Shown here piece by piece: positions 1 through 8,413 of a stretch of DNA of 48,612 nt (its first letter is position 1; every line of letters starts with the position of its first letter). This stretch comes from Marinobacterium halophilum (GTDB taxonomy: Bacteria > Pseudomonadota > Gammaproteobacteria > Pseudomonadales > Balneatricaceae). Made by a program: the position numbers and the translations under genes. The stretch covers positions 1 through 48,612 of the forward strand of contig NZ_PYGI01000027.1 in the NCBI RefSeq assembly GCF_003014615.1, read 5' to 3'. The notes beneath the pieces were generated by a model, which saw only the letters and a list, made by a program, of their open reading frames with translations, had not been told where the DNA came from and did no database searches.

Positions 1-154
1 CCGGCGCTACATCGAGCTGCTGCATGAAGGCCCTCAATGGCCGTTGAGGGTGGGTCCCAATTTACCCGGAAATGGCACAGAATTAACCATACAAGCAGCG
101 GCAGAGCGACAGCCAACGCTACGCACCTTTTGTGTTACTCGCTGTCGTTCAAAC
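1..154. other. Unassigned left edge, possible fragment of a gene or mobile element
   Basis: An open frame runs in from the window edge on the plus strand, with residues resembling RRYIELLHEGPQWPL, and continues without a clear domain until it meets the recombination site at about 155. I cannot assign it. It could be the 3' end of a transposase or of a previous integron cassette. No start codon or ribosome site belongs to it within the window. Confidence 0.25.
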
Positions 155-227
155 ATTAACAAAAAACGCGCTCCGCGCTGGCTGCGCCTGCGCTCCGCGC
201 TGGCTGCGCCTGCGCTGGGCGTTAGAT
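155..227 (+). other. attC-like integron recombination site (upstream of the cassette)
   Basis: The right end reads GGGCGTTAGATGC, which contains a perfect R' core (GTTRRRY) at 221-227 and matches the form seen at the ends of classical resistance-cassette attC sites. The left end, ATTAACAAAAAACGCG, is an imperfect R'' core. Between them lies GC-rich, self-complementary sequence made of two exact 22-base tandem copies (168-189 and 190-211) and the start of a third. The size and termini fit an attC whose stem has been enlarged by duplication. Confidence 0.6.
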
Positions 228-248
228 GCAAGAATGCAGAATTCACAT

Positions 249-1064
249 ATGACCTCAAAAGATATTTCCCTTAATGAAATTCTTCGGCTAGATGACTTAT
301 CAAACATAAAGATAAGATTTAACTTAATGTTTGATGGTCACTGGAGCCCAGCTGACTTTTACAAGAATGCAGACCATGAAACAATGCTTAATGGTCAGTA
401 CTGGAATTACAGTAAAAATAAATCATTTAAAGTTGGCCAAATAAATTTAGGTTTCATAAAAATTGATGATGATTTATGGCTTTTGTTTCATGTTGGGAAA
501 GTCACAAAAGATTTGGATATCTTGAATGGCATGGGATATGAATTTGAATCATTGCCAGAATATGAGAAGTACTGTGGTAGGCTCATTATTAGATACAAGA
601 ATAAATCACAAAATATGGTTCGGCGAGCTGAGTCAGTAATTGATGATTGTCTAATAGAGCAAATTTTGCCAGACAAATTCGATAATGATTTATTTCCGGG
701 TTATGAAAATATTGACTTATCTTGGTCAGATTTAGCTAGAGTGATTAGTAAAGAAGCATGGAAAGCAGCACTAGCCAATCAAAAGGGTGTTTATCTCATC
801 ACTGACACATCAAACGGAAAAATGTATGTAGGTTCTGCTTACGGTGAAAATATGATCTTAGGGCGTTGGAATTCATATGTTATTAGTTGTCATGGCGGCA
901 ATATTGAGCTGAAGAACTTAGACCCTAGCCATATAAAAGAAAATTTCAGATATAGCGTCCTAGATATATTTAAATCAACAGCCGACGATAAAGTCATCCT
1001 TAGCCGAGAAGCTTGGTGGAAAACAATATTAAAAACAAGAGAGTTTGGCTATAACTCCAACTAA
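249..1064 (+). CDS. GIY-YIG nuclease-like cassette protein
   Basis: This 271-residue protein has a C-terminal GIY-YIG fold. GVY is at 180-182 and YVG at 193-195, ten residues later, followed by the catalytic-type Arg206, Glu254 in SREAWW and Asn269. This is the pattern of GIY-YIG endonucleases, which cut DNA through one metal ion held by the Glu. The N-terminal 170 residues are of unknown fold and may recognise the target. The gene is clearly AT-richer than its surroundings. It sits directly behind an attC R' core and its stop is followed three bases later by an R'' core, so it is a classic one-gene integron cassette. The start is uncertain: ATG at 249 is chosen, ATG at 234 is possible, and neither has a Shine-Dalgarno. 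The true substrate is unknown. Similar proteins are frequent in chromosomal integron cassettes (recalled, not searched). Confidence 0.75.
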   Translation: MTSKDISLNEILRLDDLSNIKIRFNLMFDGHWSPADFYKNADHETMLNGQYWNYSKNKSFKVGQINLGFIKIDDDLWLLFHVGKVTKDLDILNGMGYEFESLPEYEKYCGRLIIRYKNKSQNMVRRAESVIDDCLIEQILPDKFDNDLFPGYENIDLSWSDLARVISKEAWKAALANQKGVYLITDTSNGKMYVGSAYGENMILGRWNSYVISCHGGNIELKNLDPSHIKENFRYSVLDIFKSTADDKVILSREAWWKTILKTREFGYNSN

Positions 1065-1313
1065 GCACCTAACAAGTGACTGTGATGTTTCGTAAGCAGG
1101 CGAGGGCCTTTGCCGCCATTCAGCTTTGGCCCCTTATCTTCCATATGCTACGGCAAGCCAAAGGGCATACAGCGATTGGCAACGACCTGAAGCAGACGGC
1201 GAACGGTGCCGGAAACACCCCGCAATTCAGTTTTCCTGACGCCAGCCACACGATTTAAGGTTGGTCTCAGCTAAGGCGATACAGAATAGCTCCATATCTG
1301 GAGGACTATCGGT
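1065..1313. other. Truncated attC start and cassette debris
   Basis: ACCTAAC at 1068-1074 is a perfect R'' core (RYYYAAC) directly after the cassette stop, but no matching R' core follows before the next gene. The site is therefore cut. A 60-codon open frame (1076-1258) crosses this stretch. It lacks a ribosome site and a recognisable domain, and looks like leftover cassette sequence rather than a working gene. A ribosome site, ctggagga, for the next gene begins near 1298. Confidence 0.4.
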
Positions 1314-2600
1314 ATGCCGAATCGAAATCTTGTTCTGAGTCTCATGGCACTGTTTGCGGTACAGCTGGGTGTCTGGCAATGGAGTCTCAGTTATGAACAT
1401 TTTCTGACCCTCAGTGGCTTTCTGGCCATCAACTTCATGTCCATCACTCTGCTTCTGGCCCTGCGACCGAAGTGGCTGGAAAGCCTTTTGGGTGGTTTGG
1501 ACAAGCAGTATCACCTGCATAAGTGGACGGGCATTCTGGGGGCCGTTTTTGCGCTGGCCCACTGGCTGATCGAGATGTGGGATGATGCCATCAAGGCGTT
1601 GTTTGGCAAGGATCGTAGCCTGCGCGAGGCTGACTTTTCCGGTCTGCTCGACACCCTGCAGGGTCTGGTTGAGGACTTGGGGGAACCCGTTCTGTATCTG
1701 CTCCTGGCTCTGGTGGTCATCACCCTGATCCGCTGGGTACCTTACCGCTTCTGGCGTTATTTGCACCGTATCATGCCGCTGATCTATCTGGTGTTGGCCG
1801 CCCATTCCCTGTTGCTGGCACCGCTGAGCTGGTGGCAACAGCCCACCGGCTGGTTGATGGCCGTGCTTATCGGTGCGGGCAGCATCGCCAGCCTGCAATC
1901 GCTGACGAGTCAGATCGGCAAAACGCGCCGTTGGCAGGGTCTTGTAAGCAGGGTACATCAGGTATCCAGCACCACCACGGAAGTGCTGTGTGAGATGGGC
2001 CAAAACTGGCCCGGCCACCGCGCCGGACAGTTTGCACTGGTAACGTTCGACCGGGCCGAAGGAGCACATCCTTTCACGCTGACTACGGCGGACCGGCAGA
2101 ATGGCCAGCTCGGTTTTCAAATCAAGGCGCTCGGGGATTACACCCGCACCTTGCCGCATCGACTGCACGCCGGCAGTGCCGTAACGATTGAGGGGCCTTA
2201 CGGGTGCTTCAACCTGGAGAAAGGCCGGTCCAATGCGCAGCAGATCTGGGTGGGGGGCGGTGTGGGCATCACGCCCTTTCTCGCCGCGCTGGAAAGTCGT
2301 CTGATCCACACAGGTACGCGCTATCAACCCGTCACACTGCATTACTGCACGCAGCGTGTAGCGGATGACCCCAATGTTGAGTACCTGCAAACACTGGCAC
2401 ATCAGCTGCCAGACATCACCCTGCAGATTCATGAAAGTGAGCAGGGGCAGCGTTTGAGCGCAGACCGTTTGCAGATTCATGCAGCAAAAGTGGATGTCTG
2501 GTTCTGTGGGCCTCAGGGACTGGCGACAGCGCTTCGCAGTGGGCTGAAAGATCAGCCTGTCTCGCTGCGCTTTCATCAGGAACGCTTTGAATTCAGGTAA
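1314..2600 (+). CDS. Ferric-reductase-like transmembrane flavocytochrome
   Basis: This 428-residue inner-membrane protein pairs a heme-type transmembrane domain with a ferredoxin-NADP reductase module. The first 200 residues form about six membrane segments carrying histidines placed to ligate heme (H67/H69, H83, H151, H164). A flavin-binding HPFTLT motif is at 252-257, the nucleotide-binding GGGVGITPF at 314-322, and the closing FCGPQG near 395. Such proteins move electrons from NAD(P)H through FAD and heme across the membrane, usually to ferric iron or oxygen. The next gene is a DUF2271 periplasmic protein starting 17 bases after the stop, and a VIT metal transporter follows, so an iron role is likely. 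The exact electron acceptor cannot be read from the sequence. Confidence 0.85.
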   Translation: MPNRNLVLSLMALFAVQLGVWQWSLSYEHFLTLSGFLAINFMSITLLLALRPKWLESLLGGLDKQYHLHKWTGILGAVFALAHWLIEMWDDAIKALFGKDRSLREADFSGLLDTLQGLVEDLGEPVLYLLLALVVITLIRWVPYRFWRYLHRIMPLIYLVLAAHSLLLAPLSWWQQPTGWLMAVLIGAGSIASLQSLTSQIGKTRRWQGLVSRVHQVSSTTTEVLCEMGQNWPGHRAGQFALVTFDRAEGAHPFTLTTADRQNGQLGFQIKALGDYTRTLPHRLHAGSAVTIEGPYGCFNLEKGRSNAQQIWVGGGVGITPFLAALESRLIHTGTRYQPVTLHYCTQRVADDPNVEYLQTLAHQLPDITLQIHESEQGQRLSADRLQIHAAKVDVWFCGPQGLATALRSGLKDQPVSLRFHQERFEFR

Positions 2601-2616
2601 ATGAGGGGTGGTGAAT

Positions 2617-3114
2617 ATGTATGACCAAACACGTACGTCCGGTATGAAAAAATGGCTGTCAGCGGTGGCGCTGGCAAGTGTAGTGGCCTTGCCTGGGATC
2701 GCTCAAGCCCGAGATGTGACCATCGCCACGCAATTGAGCCATTACCGTGGCGACGGTGCCTATCTGGCCATTTACCTGACGGACTCGGCGGGTCAGTATC
2801 AGAAAACCCTTTGGGTTGCCGGTAAGAAAAGCAAATATTACAAGCATCTGAGTGACTGGGCGCGAGGCAGTCACAATAGCCGGGCCGAATATGACGGGCG
2901 GACCGGGGCCAGCATCACCCGTGGTGAAACCCTGCAGATCACAGTTAATCTGGATGATGCGCTGATTGATAGTGGCTACCGGATTCTGGTGGATTCGGCC
3001 GTGGAGGATATGCGTGATCGACCAGCGGATATCATGGCACCGCTCACGACGGCGGGAGCCGGAAAACCCGTCACCGGACAAGGCTATGTCCAATCCTTGA
3101 CCTACACTTTCTAA
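2617..3114 (+). CDS. DUF2271-type periplasmic protein
   Basis: This 165-residue exported protein carries a standard Sec signal peptide (MKKWLSAVALASVVALPG then AQA), with cleavage expected near residue 31. The mature part, beginning RDVTIATQL and ending YVQSLTYTF, matches my memory of DUF2271, a family of unknown function often paired with ferric-reductase-like membrane proteins. ATG 2617 has an aggggtgg ribosome site five bases upstream. GTG 2608 is possible, and ATG 2644 would start exactly at the signal peptide but has no ribosome site. It follows the flavocytochrome gene by 16 bases and is surely cotranscribed with it. A role as periplasmic partner of the reductase is inference. Confidence 0.7.
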   Translation: MYDQTRTSGMKKWLSAVALASVVALPGIAQARDVTIATQLSHYRGDGAYLAIYLTDSAGQYQKTLWVAGKKSKYYKHLSDWARGSHNSRAEYDGRTGASITRGETLQITVNLDDALIDSGYRILVDSAVEDMRDRPADIMAPLTTAGAGKPVTGQGYVQSLTYTF

Positions 3115-3157
3115 GCTGAGGTGCTGGCTGTTCAGTCTGTTGTTCAGAGAGAAACCT

Positions 3158-3847
3158 ATGAGCCACGTGGAAATTCACAGATCGCACCGTGTTGGGTGGT
3201 TACGTGCAGCGGTACTTGGGGCGAATGACGGCATCGTCTCGACCGCGAGTCTCATTATTGGCGTTGCCGCTGCCAGCACGACACATGAGAGTATTATCCT
3301 GGCCGGTGTTGCTGGACTGGTTGCTGGTGCCATGTCGATGGCGGCGGGCGAATATATCTCGGTCAGTTCGCAGTCCGATACCGAGCAAGCCGACCTTGCC
3401 CTTGAGCAGGCGTCTCTGGATCAAAACCCTGAATTCGAGACACAGGAGCTGGCCGAGATTTATGAAGGCCGTGGCGTCGAGCCGGCACTGGCACGTCAGG
3501 TTGTCGAACAGTTGATGGCGCACGATGCCCTTGATGCGCATGCCCGAGATGAAATCGGTATTTCTGTAAACGGCGGAGCACAACCCATCCAGGCAGCTCT
3601 CTCGTCAGCTGCCACCTTCACAATAGGCGCAGCACTGCCGCTACTGGTTGCGTGGATGGTCCCTATGGATTATCTGATCATTCTGGTAGCGCTGTTTTCG
3701 CTTGTTTTTCTCGCCACGCTGGGTGTGGTTGCAGCAAGGGTCGGCGGAGCGTCAATGCTGGTTGGAGCTTCCAGAGTCGTATTTTGGGGCGGGCTCGCAA
3801 TGGCATTAACCGCAGGCGTAGGCAAGGTGTTTGGCGTGGTTGCATGA
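3158..3847 (+). CDS. VIT/CCC1-family iron or manganese transporter
   Basis: This 229-residue polytopic protein belongs to the vacuolar iron transporter (VIT1/CCC1) family. The first segment has the family signature GANDGIVSTASLI, followed by a helix pair with AGAMSMAAGEYISVSSQ. A cytoplasmic acidic stretch (about residues 70-115, rich in Glu/Asp and His) sits where the family binds metal, and three C-terminal membrane helices close the protein. In bacteria these proteins move ferrous iron or manganese out of the cytoplasm in exchange for protons. ATG 3158 is preferred over ATG 3140 because it is preceded by agagagaaa and matches the usual family N-terminus. It follows the reductase/DUF2271 pair by 43 bases, which suggests one iron-homeostasis unit. 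Confidence 0.85.
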   Translation: MSHVEIHRSHRVGWLRAAVLGANDGIVSTASLIIGVAAASTTHESIILAGVAGLVAGAMSMAAGEYISVSSQSDTEQADLALEQASLDQNPEFETQELAEIYEGRGVEPALARQVVEQLMAHDALDAHARDEIGISVNGGAQPIQAALSSAATFTIGAALPLLVAWMVPMDYLIILVALFSLVFLATLGVVAARVGGASMLVGASRVVFWGGLAMALTAGVGKVFGVVA

Positions 3848-3956
3848 TATTGATTCCGCTCGGATGATATCCTCTACCTTAGTGTCCAAGTGGTCGTCTG
3901 GACTGCTTGGATGAGCAGGCGCAAAGCCCTGCGTTACTTTAAAAAGGAAGAGCAAT

Positions 3957-4733
3957 ATGGATATCGCTTCAATATTCAGCCAGGCGCTTGGCCAGCTGTG
4001 GTACCTGATTCCCCTCGTCATCATAGGCTTGTTATTCAAGTCACCCAGGTTCAAAGGCTGGATGGGCGAATTCATCGTCAATGTATCAGCCAAATATCTC
4101 CTTGATCAGGATCGTTACCGTCTGATTAAGAACGTGACCTTGCCATCCGGTGATGGAACTACCCAGATTGATCATGTCATCGTTTCTGTTTATGGCGTAT
4201 TCGTGGTCGAAACGAAGAATATGAAGGGCTGGATTTTTGGTGGTCAGCACCAAAAGCAGTGGACTCAGAAAATATTCAAGCACTCCAGCAAATTTCAAAA
4301 CCCGCTGCATCAGAACTACAAGCATGTTAAAGCATTGGAGCAACTGCTTGCTCTTGAGGAGCGTCAGTTACATTCCGTTGTGGTTTTTGTTGGTGATTGC
4401 ACGTTCAAAACGCCTATGCCCGATAACGTCACCCGTGGTTTTGGCTATGTCCGCTATATCAAATCCAAAACCGACCCCGTGATTTCGGAAGCCCAGGTTA
4501 ACGAAGTCGTTCAACAAATCGAGTCGGAGCGTTATCCCCGAACCTTTTCGACGCATCGTCAACATGTGAAACACGTGAAGAAAATTATAGAGGCTAAAGA
4601 GGCTGCTGTAGTGTGTCCCAAGTGTGGAAGTGAGATGGTGCAGAGAGAGGTGAGAAAGGGGGCTCGCCAAGGCGTTAAGTTCTGGGGCTGTTCGAAGTTT
4701 CCAGGTTGTCGGGGCGTGGTGAACGTAATCTGA
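3957..4733 (+). CDS. NERD-domain protein with C-terminal topoisomerase-type zinc finger
   Basis: This 258-residue protein has an N-terminal membrane anchor (about residues 10-28). A nuclease-related NERD domain follows: Glu38, then the PD-(D/E)xK-like core Asp72 in QIDHVIVS and ETK at 85-87. The C-terminus (about 218-258) is a four-cysteine zinc finger, CPKCG...CSKFPGC, of the topoisomerase I C-terminal type that binds single-stranded DNA. The combination suggests a membrane-tethered DNA-processing enzyme. NERD proteins are mostly uncharacterised and their substrate is unknown. The gene stands alone, with aaaaggaag before the ATG. A 9-base inverted repeat at 4793-4821 may end its transcript. 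Confidence 0.8.
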   Translation: MDIASIFSQALGQLWYLIPLVIIGLLFKSPRFKGWMGEFIVNVSAKYLLDQDRYRLIKNVTLPSGDGTTQIDHVIVSVYGVFVVETKNMKGWIFGGQHQKQWTQKIFKHSSKFQNPLHQNYKHVKALEQLLALEERQLHSVVVFVGDCTFKTPMPDNVTRGFGYVRYIKSKTDPVISEAQVNEVVQQIESERYPRTFSTHRQHVKHVKKIIEAKEAAVVCPKCGSEMVQREVRKGARQGVKFWGCSKFPGCRGVVNVI

Positions 4734-4792
4734 AGCCATCCAGGATGCACAACCGTTCACTGATTACATGCTCACATTGAGACCATGATCGA

Positions 4793-4821
4793 CATGGCAC
4801 CCTGACGGTTTCGGTGCCATG
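4793..4821 (+). terminator. Possible stem-loop after the NERD gene
   Basis: CATGGCACC and GGTGCCATG form a perfect 9-base stem with an 11-base loop, 60 bases downstream of the NERD gene stop. There is no T-run after it, so it may be a weak or protein-assisted terminator, or an operator for the oleate hydratase gene downstream. Confidence 0.35.
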
Positions 4822-4939
4822 CTTCAGTTGAAACGTAGCCGGGTCGATCTGTTGTTTTCCTCTTTCCTGATGACTCCGGTTGTCTCAACGTTTTCACGTC
4901 TAAAATTCAAGTTGCCCATGGAAGGAGATCACCATTTTC

Positions 4940-6571
4940 ATGGGTAATTATAATTGGGAAGACAACGTTATGCAGATAAGAGATAAACATCCAAACGATT
5001 CGACGGTATATCTTATCGGTAGCGGTATCGCTTCTCTGGCTAGTGCAGTCTATCTCATCAAGGATGCAGGTGTGCCGGGTGAAAATATCCACATTCTGGA
5101 ACAGAATGAGATTCCGGGGGGCGCACTGGATGGTTCCGGTGATCCAGACGATGGTTTTATCATCCGTGGCGGCAGAATGCATGAAGAGCACTTCGTCTGC
5201 TATTGGGATCTTTTATCGAATATACCTTCCTATGATGATCCCAATATTTCGGTTAAAGATGAATCGTTTGAATTCAACTCCAGATATATTGCCCATGCAC
5301 AGGCACGTTTACTCAAAGATGGAAAAATAATGGATGCTTCATCATTCGGTTTATCTTTTAAAGATAAAGCGGATTTGCTGAAGCTGACATGTGCGTCTGA
5401 GGAGTCGTTGGATAATGTTCGAATAGAAGACTGGTTCAATGAGGCGTTTTTCACAACCCATTACTGGTATCTATGGGCCACAATGTTTGCGTTCCAAACA
5501 TGGAGCAGCGTTGCGGTAATGCGGCGCTATATGAAGCGCTTTATCCACCTGTTGGAAGGGATGCCCAGGCTGGGTGGCGTCATGCGGACAAAATATAACC
5601 AATATCACTCCGTTGTTGTTCCTCTCCGGCGATACCTGGAAGGCTTTGGTGTTCACTTCAATATGCAGACACAGGTTATCGACATCGATTTTGCTGTGTC
5701 GGTTGATACGAAGACAGCGACGGCTATTCACGTTATTAATGAAAGCGGGCATGAAGACACGATCAATCTGGGTGATAAGGATTATGTGTTCATAACGAAT
5801 GGTTCAATCACGGAAAGTACGGATAACGGTTCATGGACAGACGCGCCGATGCTGAAAGACAAGGCTTCTTCGGGGGCGTGGACGCTGTGGGAAAAAATAG
5901 CCAAAAAGGACAGGGCATTCGGTCATCCCGGCGTGTTCAGTGACAATATTGATTTGCAGAAGTGGTATTCATACACGGTCACCCTGCGGGACGATACTTT
6001 CCATGACTACATGGAAGACTTTTCCGGTAATTTAAGTGGTACCGGTGGGTTGGTAACCATGACGGATTCAAGCTGGTTAATGTCGATTGTTATTGCCCGT
6101 CAGCCGCATTTTCCCAACCAGCCACAGGGTATAAAAGTATTCTGGGGATATGCTCTGTATCCTGACAACGTAGGTGACTACGTCAAGAAGAAAATGTCAG
6201 AGTGCAATGGCGAGGAGATACTGCAAGAGTTGTGGTATCAGCTCAAGATTCAGGCGCTGATGCAACCGGTGGTCGATGCGGGAAAAGTAAATTGTATACC
6301 GGTAGCCATGCCCTTTATCGACAGTCTCTTTATGCCCTGTGGAAAGGGTGATCGCCCCGACGTTATCCCGAACGGCGCAACAAACTTTGCCTTCATTGGT
6401 CAATTTGCCGAAGTGCCAAAAGATTGTGTGTTCACCGTTGAATACTCCGTGCGCTGTGCGCAAACGGCGGTGTATGGTCTCTTTGCGACAGATAAGGAGG
6501 TTTTGCCCGTCTATGATTCAATTCACCGGCCAAGTGTATTGCTGCGTGCGATGAGAGCAATTAACCGCTGA
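4940..6571 (+). CDS. ohyA: Oleate hydratase (FAD-dependent fatty acid double-bond hydratase)
   Basis: This 543-residue protein is a member of the 10-linoleic/oleate hydratase family, which adds water to cis-9 unsaturated fatty acids to give 10-hydroxy acids using bound FAD. The FAD-binding GSGIASLASA begins at residue 27. KYNQY (218-222) contains the tyrosine expected in the active site. The normally invariant RGGREM motif is RGGRMH here (76-81), so the glutamate credited with activating water is Met80. I recall the Rhodococcus erythropolis (third-subfamily) enzyme having a similar replacement. The length is shorter than in the Elizabethkingia enzyme, again like that subfamily. ggaaggag lies 10-17 bases before ATG 4940. 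A downstream ATG (4970) has no ribosome site. Role: detoxifying or modifying exogenous unsaturated fatty acids. Confidence 0.88.
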   Translation: MGNYNWEDNVMQIRDKHPNDSTVYLIGSGIASLASAVYLIKDAGVPGENIHILEQNEIPGGALDGSGDPDDGFIIRGGRMHEEHFVCYWDLLSNIPSYDDPNISVKDESFEFNSRYIAHAQARLLKDGKIMDASSFGLSFKDKADLLKLTCASEESLDNVRIEDWFNEAFFTTHYWYLWATMFAFQTWSSVAVMRRYMKRFIHLLEGMPRLGGVMRTKYNQYHSVVVPLRRYLEGFGVHFNMQTQVIDIDFAVSVDTKTATAIHVINESGHEDTINLGDKDYVFITNGSITESTDNGSWTDAPMLKDKASSGAWTLWEKIAKKDRAFGHPGVFSDNIDLQKWYSYTVTLRDDTFHDYMEDFSGNLSGTGGLVTMTDSSWLMSIVIARQPHFPNQPQGIKVFWGYALYPDNVGDYVKKKMSECNGEEILQELWYQLKIQALMQPVVDAGKVNCIPVAMPFIDSLFMPCGKGDRPDVIPNGATNFAFIGQFAEVPKDCVFTVEYSVRCAQTAVYGLFATDKEVLPVYDSIHRPSVLLRAMRAINR

Positions 6572-6683
6572 AAATCTTACAGCCATCGCTGTCACCGGCG
6601 TTTGGCTGCCAAGCCAATGAACGATACCCTTGTCTTTCAAGTCTTTAGATCATAGTTATATGAAATATAAGGAATTTATTTCG

Positions 6684-7406
6684 ATGAAAAATGCGTTTTT
6701 AGTCTTTCTGTTTGCTGTTTTTCTGGCGGGATGCGGTTCGGAATCGCCCCGAAGCCCGGCGTTTACGGATGATGTCAGTGAATACAGCAGGGAAGAAACC
6801 AGCGATGCTATTGATGGGTACTTCGCAGAGTACGGCCGTTGGGCCGACGGGTTGGAAAAAGAGCATGGCCAAAAACTGCTGGATGCTAATAATCTTGCTG
6901 CAGCGGTTGGTATCGCCAAGTTCAGATTAATTGATAAAAAGAATACGATTGCTCTGGATAAAAGTAATGATCTGGGGCTTTTCTATGTGGATATCTTTGA
7001 AGATACAACGCTTGAAGAGCGTGTTGCGCTTAATGCCGAGTTGATTGATTCGATGGATGATACGCTGTTGTCCATGCCGATCATGCATCTTTACGCCACG
7101 CCATTTACCCGCGGGTACGCGCATGATGCGGCACTCTTTGCGGAGGTTCCAGAGCTTGACGAATATAGGGCCAACCGCGTCAGCAGAGGTGCGATTGATG
7201 CCTATTGGTCGTATATGAATGCGGTGCATCCGGACGTATCAAAAAACTTTGATCGCCTGATGAAGGAAGCATTTGCAGGCAAGGTGGTGCTTACAACCTA
7301 TACGGACGTTAGTGATATCGACTTGGATGATATTAACCGTCACTTTGAATGGATTCAGCTGCATGGCATGGATGTCATCCAGGGTAAAACCGGTGCTGAT
7401 CTGTGA
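6684..7406 (+). CDS. Predicted lipoprotein of unknown function
   Basis: This 240-residue protein has a clear lipobox, VFLAGC, after a hydrophobic stretch, so it should be lipid-anchored at about Cys17. The mature region is acidic and mostly helical by composition (EYSREETSDAIDGYFAEYG, and later DVSDIDLDDINRHFEW). I recognise no domain. ATG 6684 is chosen because aagga lies ten bases upstream and the signal sequence starts right there; upstream in-frame ATGs at 6630 and 6660 would bury it. It follows the oleate hydratase by 112 bases. Cotranscription is possible but not shown. Confidence 0.65.
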   Translation: MKNAFLVFLFAVFLAGCGSESPRSPAFTDDVSEYSREETSDAIDGYFAEYGRWADGLEKEHGQKLLDANNLAAAVGIAKFRLIDKKNTIALDKSNDLGLFYVDIFEDTTLEERVALNAELIDSMDDTLLSMPIMHLYATPFTRGYAHDAALFAEVPELDEYRANRVSRGAIDAYWSYMNAVHPDVSKNFDRLMKEAFAGKVVLTTYTDVSDIDLDDINRHFEWIQLHGMDVIQGKTGADL

Positions 7407-7456
7407 ATATTGTTACCCCCAATCGGTGCTGTGTATAACTTAATGCGCCGTGATGG

Positions 7457-7481
7457 CTGTGGGTAGTTTTTTTACCCACAG
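7457..7481 (+). terminator. Stem-loop after the lipoprotein gene
   Basis: CTGTGGGTA and TACCCACAG form a perfect 9-base stem around a T-rich loop (7466-7472), 50 bases past the stop. No long T-run follows. It is terminator-like, but a protein site cannot be excluded. Confidence 0.4.
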
Positions 7482-7672
7482 GCTTTTACGCCAAAAATAA
7501 TCATCTCATGCAGATTTTTGGCTGTTGATAAGTTTCGTGTGGCTGAGCGGTATAGGGTGCTGCTTAATCTATTCAAGAATGCTGCTGTATCGCTGTGGAT
7601 GGTTTCCGAGTCCTGCGGCAGGCGTTATGCTGTCGAGATAATGCTCGCTAACCACGTCAGGACCGATCAACC

Positions 7673-8401
7673 ATGTCTTCATTGTTCGAAGAAATTGATA
7701 GCCAATCCTCCCCGTTGGGTCAGATCTCCCTGCGTCGACGCCGTATCCCCGTGCTGGGTGATCGGGATATCTATGAAGTGAAACTGGGCGACGAATTTTT
7801 AATGTCGAGCATGTTTGTGGACGCAGAAGAGGCCTTGTCGACGCTGGGTTTGGCGGCGGTCAAGGGCGACTCGCTCAGTGTGGTTGTCGGTGGGTTGGGG
7901 CTGGGTTACACCGCTGTAGCAGCCTTGAAAGACGAACGTATTGATGAACTGCTGGTGGTGGATGCGCTGGAAACGGTTATCGGCTGGCATCGGGATGAGC
8001 ATGTGCCGCTGGGTAAGATACTTAATGCAGATGCGCGCAACCGTTATGTGCTCGGCAGCTTTTTTGACTTGGCCACCGCGCCGGGCACGGGCTTTGACCC
8101 CAACAGTCCCGGCAAACAGTTTGATGCCATTCTGCTGGATATCGACCATTCTCCCACCGAGTATCTGAACCCGGCGAATGCCAGTTTTTATACCACGGCC
8201 AATCTGGCGCTGATGGCCGAGCAGCTCAAGCCCGAAGGCGTGTTTGCCATGTGGTCGCAAAACCTGCCGGACGCAGACTTTGAGGCGTTGCTGAAAACCG
8301 TGTTTACCCGTGTCGAGTCGCATGTGGTGGCGTTTGATAATCCGTTCCAGGGCGGTGAGTCCACCAACTCGGTATATGTCTGTGTGAAAGGGGGCGTGTA
8401 G
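7673..8401 (+). CDS. Spermidine-synthase-like class I methyltransferase-fold protein
   Basis: This 242-residue protein has the Rossmann fold shared by spermidine synthases and SAM methyltransferases. Motif I is VVVGGLGLGYTA (about residues 65-76), an acidic residue follows at LLVVDALE, and DAILLDIDHSP (about 151-161) occupies the position of the spermidine-synthase catalytic Asp region. It is shorter than a true spermidine synthase, lacks the N-terminal beta domain, and there is no speD nearby, so polyamine synthesis is doubtful. It probably acts on an unknown small substrate. It is a single gene, convergent with the VOC gene; the two stops are 12 bases apart. Confidence 0.7.
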   Translation: MSSLFEEIDSQSSPLGQISLRRRRIPVLGDRDIYEVKLGDEFLMSSMFVDAEEALSTLGLAAVKGDSLSVVVGGLGLGYTAVAALKDERIDELLVVDALETVIGWHRDEHVPLGKILNADARNRYVLGSFFDLATAPGTGFDPNSPGKQFDAILLDIDHSPTEYLNPANASFYTTANLALMAEQLKPEGVFAMWSQNLPDADFEALLKTVFTRVESHVVAFDNPFQGGESTNSVYVCVKGGV

Positions 8402-8413
8402 CCCCCTCCCTGA

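Noticed and set aside
1076-1258. 60-codon gene after the nuclease cassette
   Set aside because: No ribosome site and no domain; it begins inside the attC remnant and is best seen as cassette debris.
1227-2576. 449-codon minus-strand open frame
   Set aside because: It is the antisense of the ferric-reductase-like gene, has low-complexity Gln/Arg content and no domain or ribosome site.
7673-8401. True spermidine synthase (speE)
   Set aside because: The N-terminal domain is missing and there is no speD partner, so only a related fold is supported.
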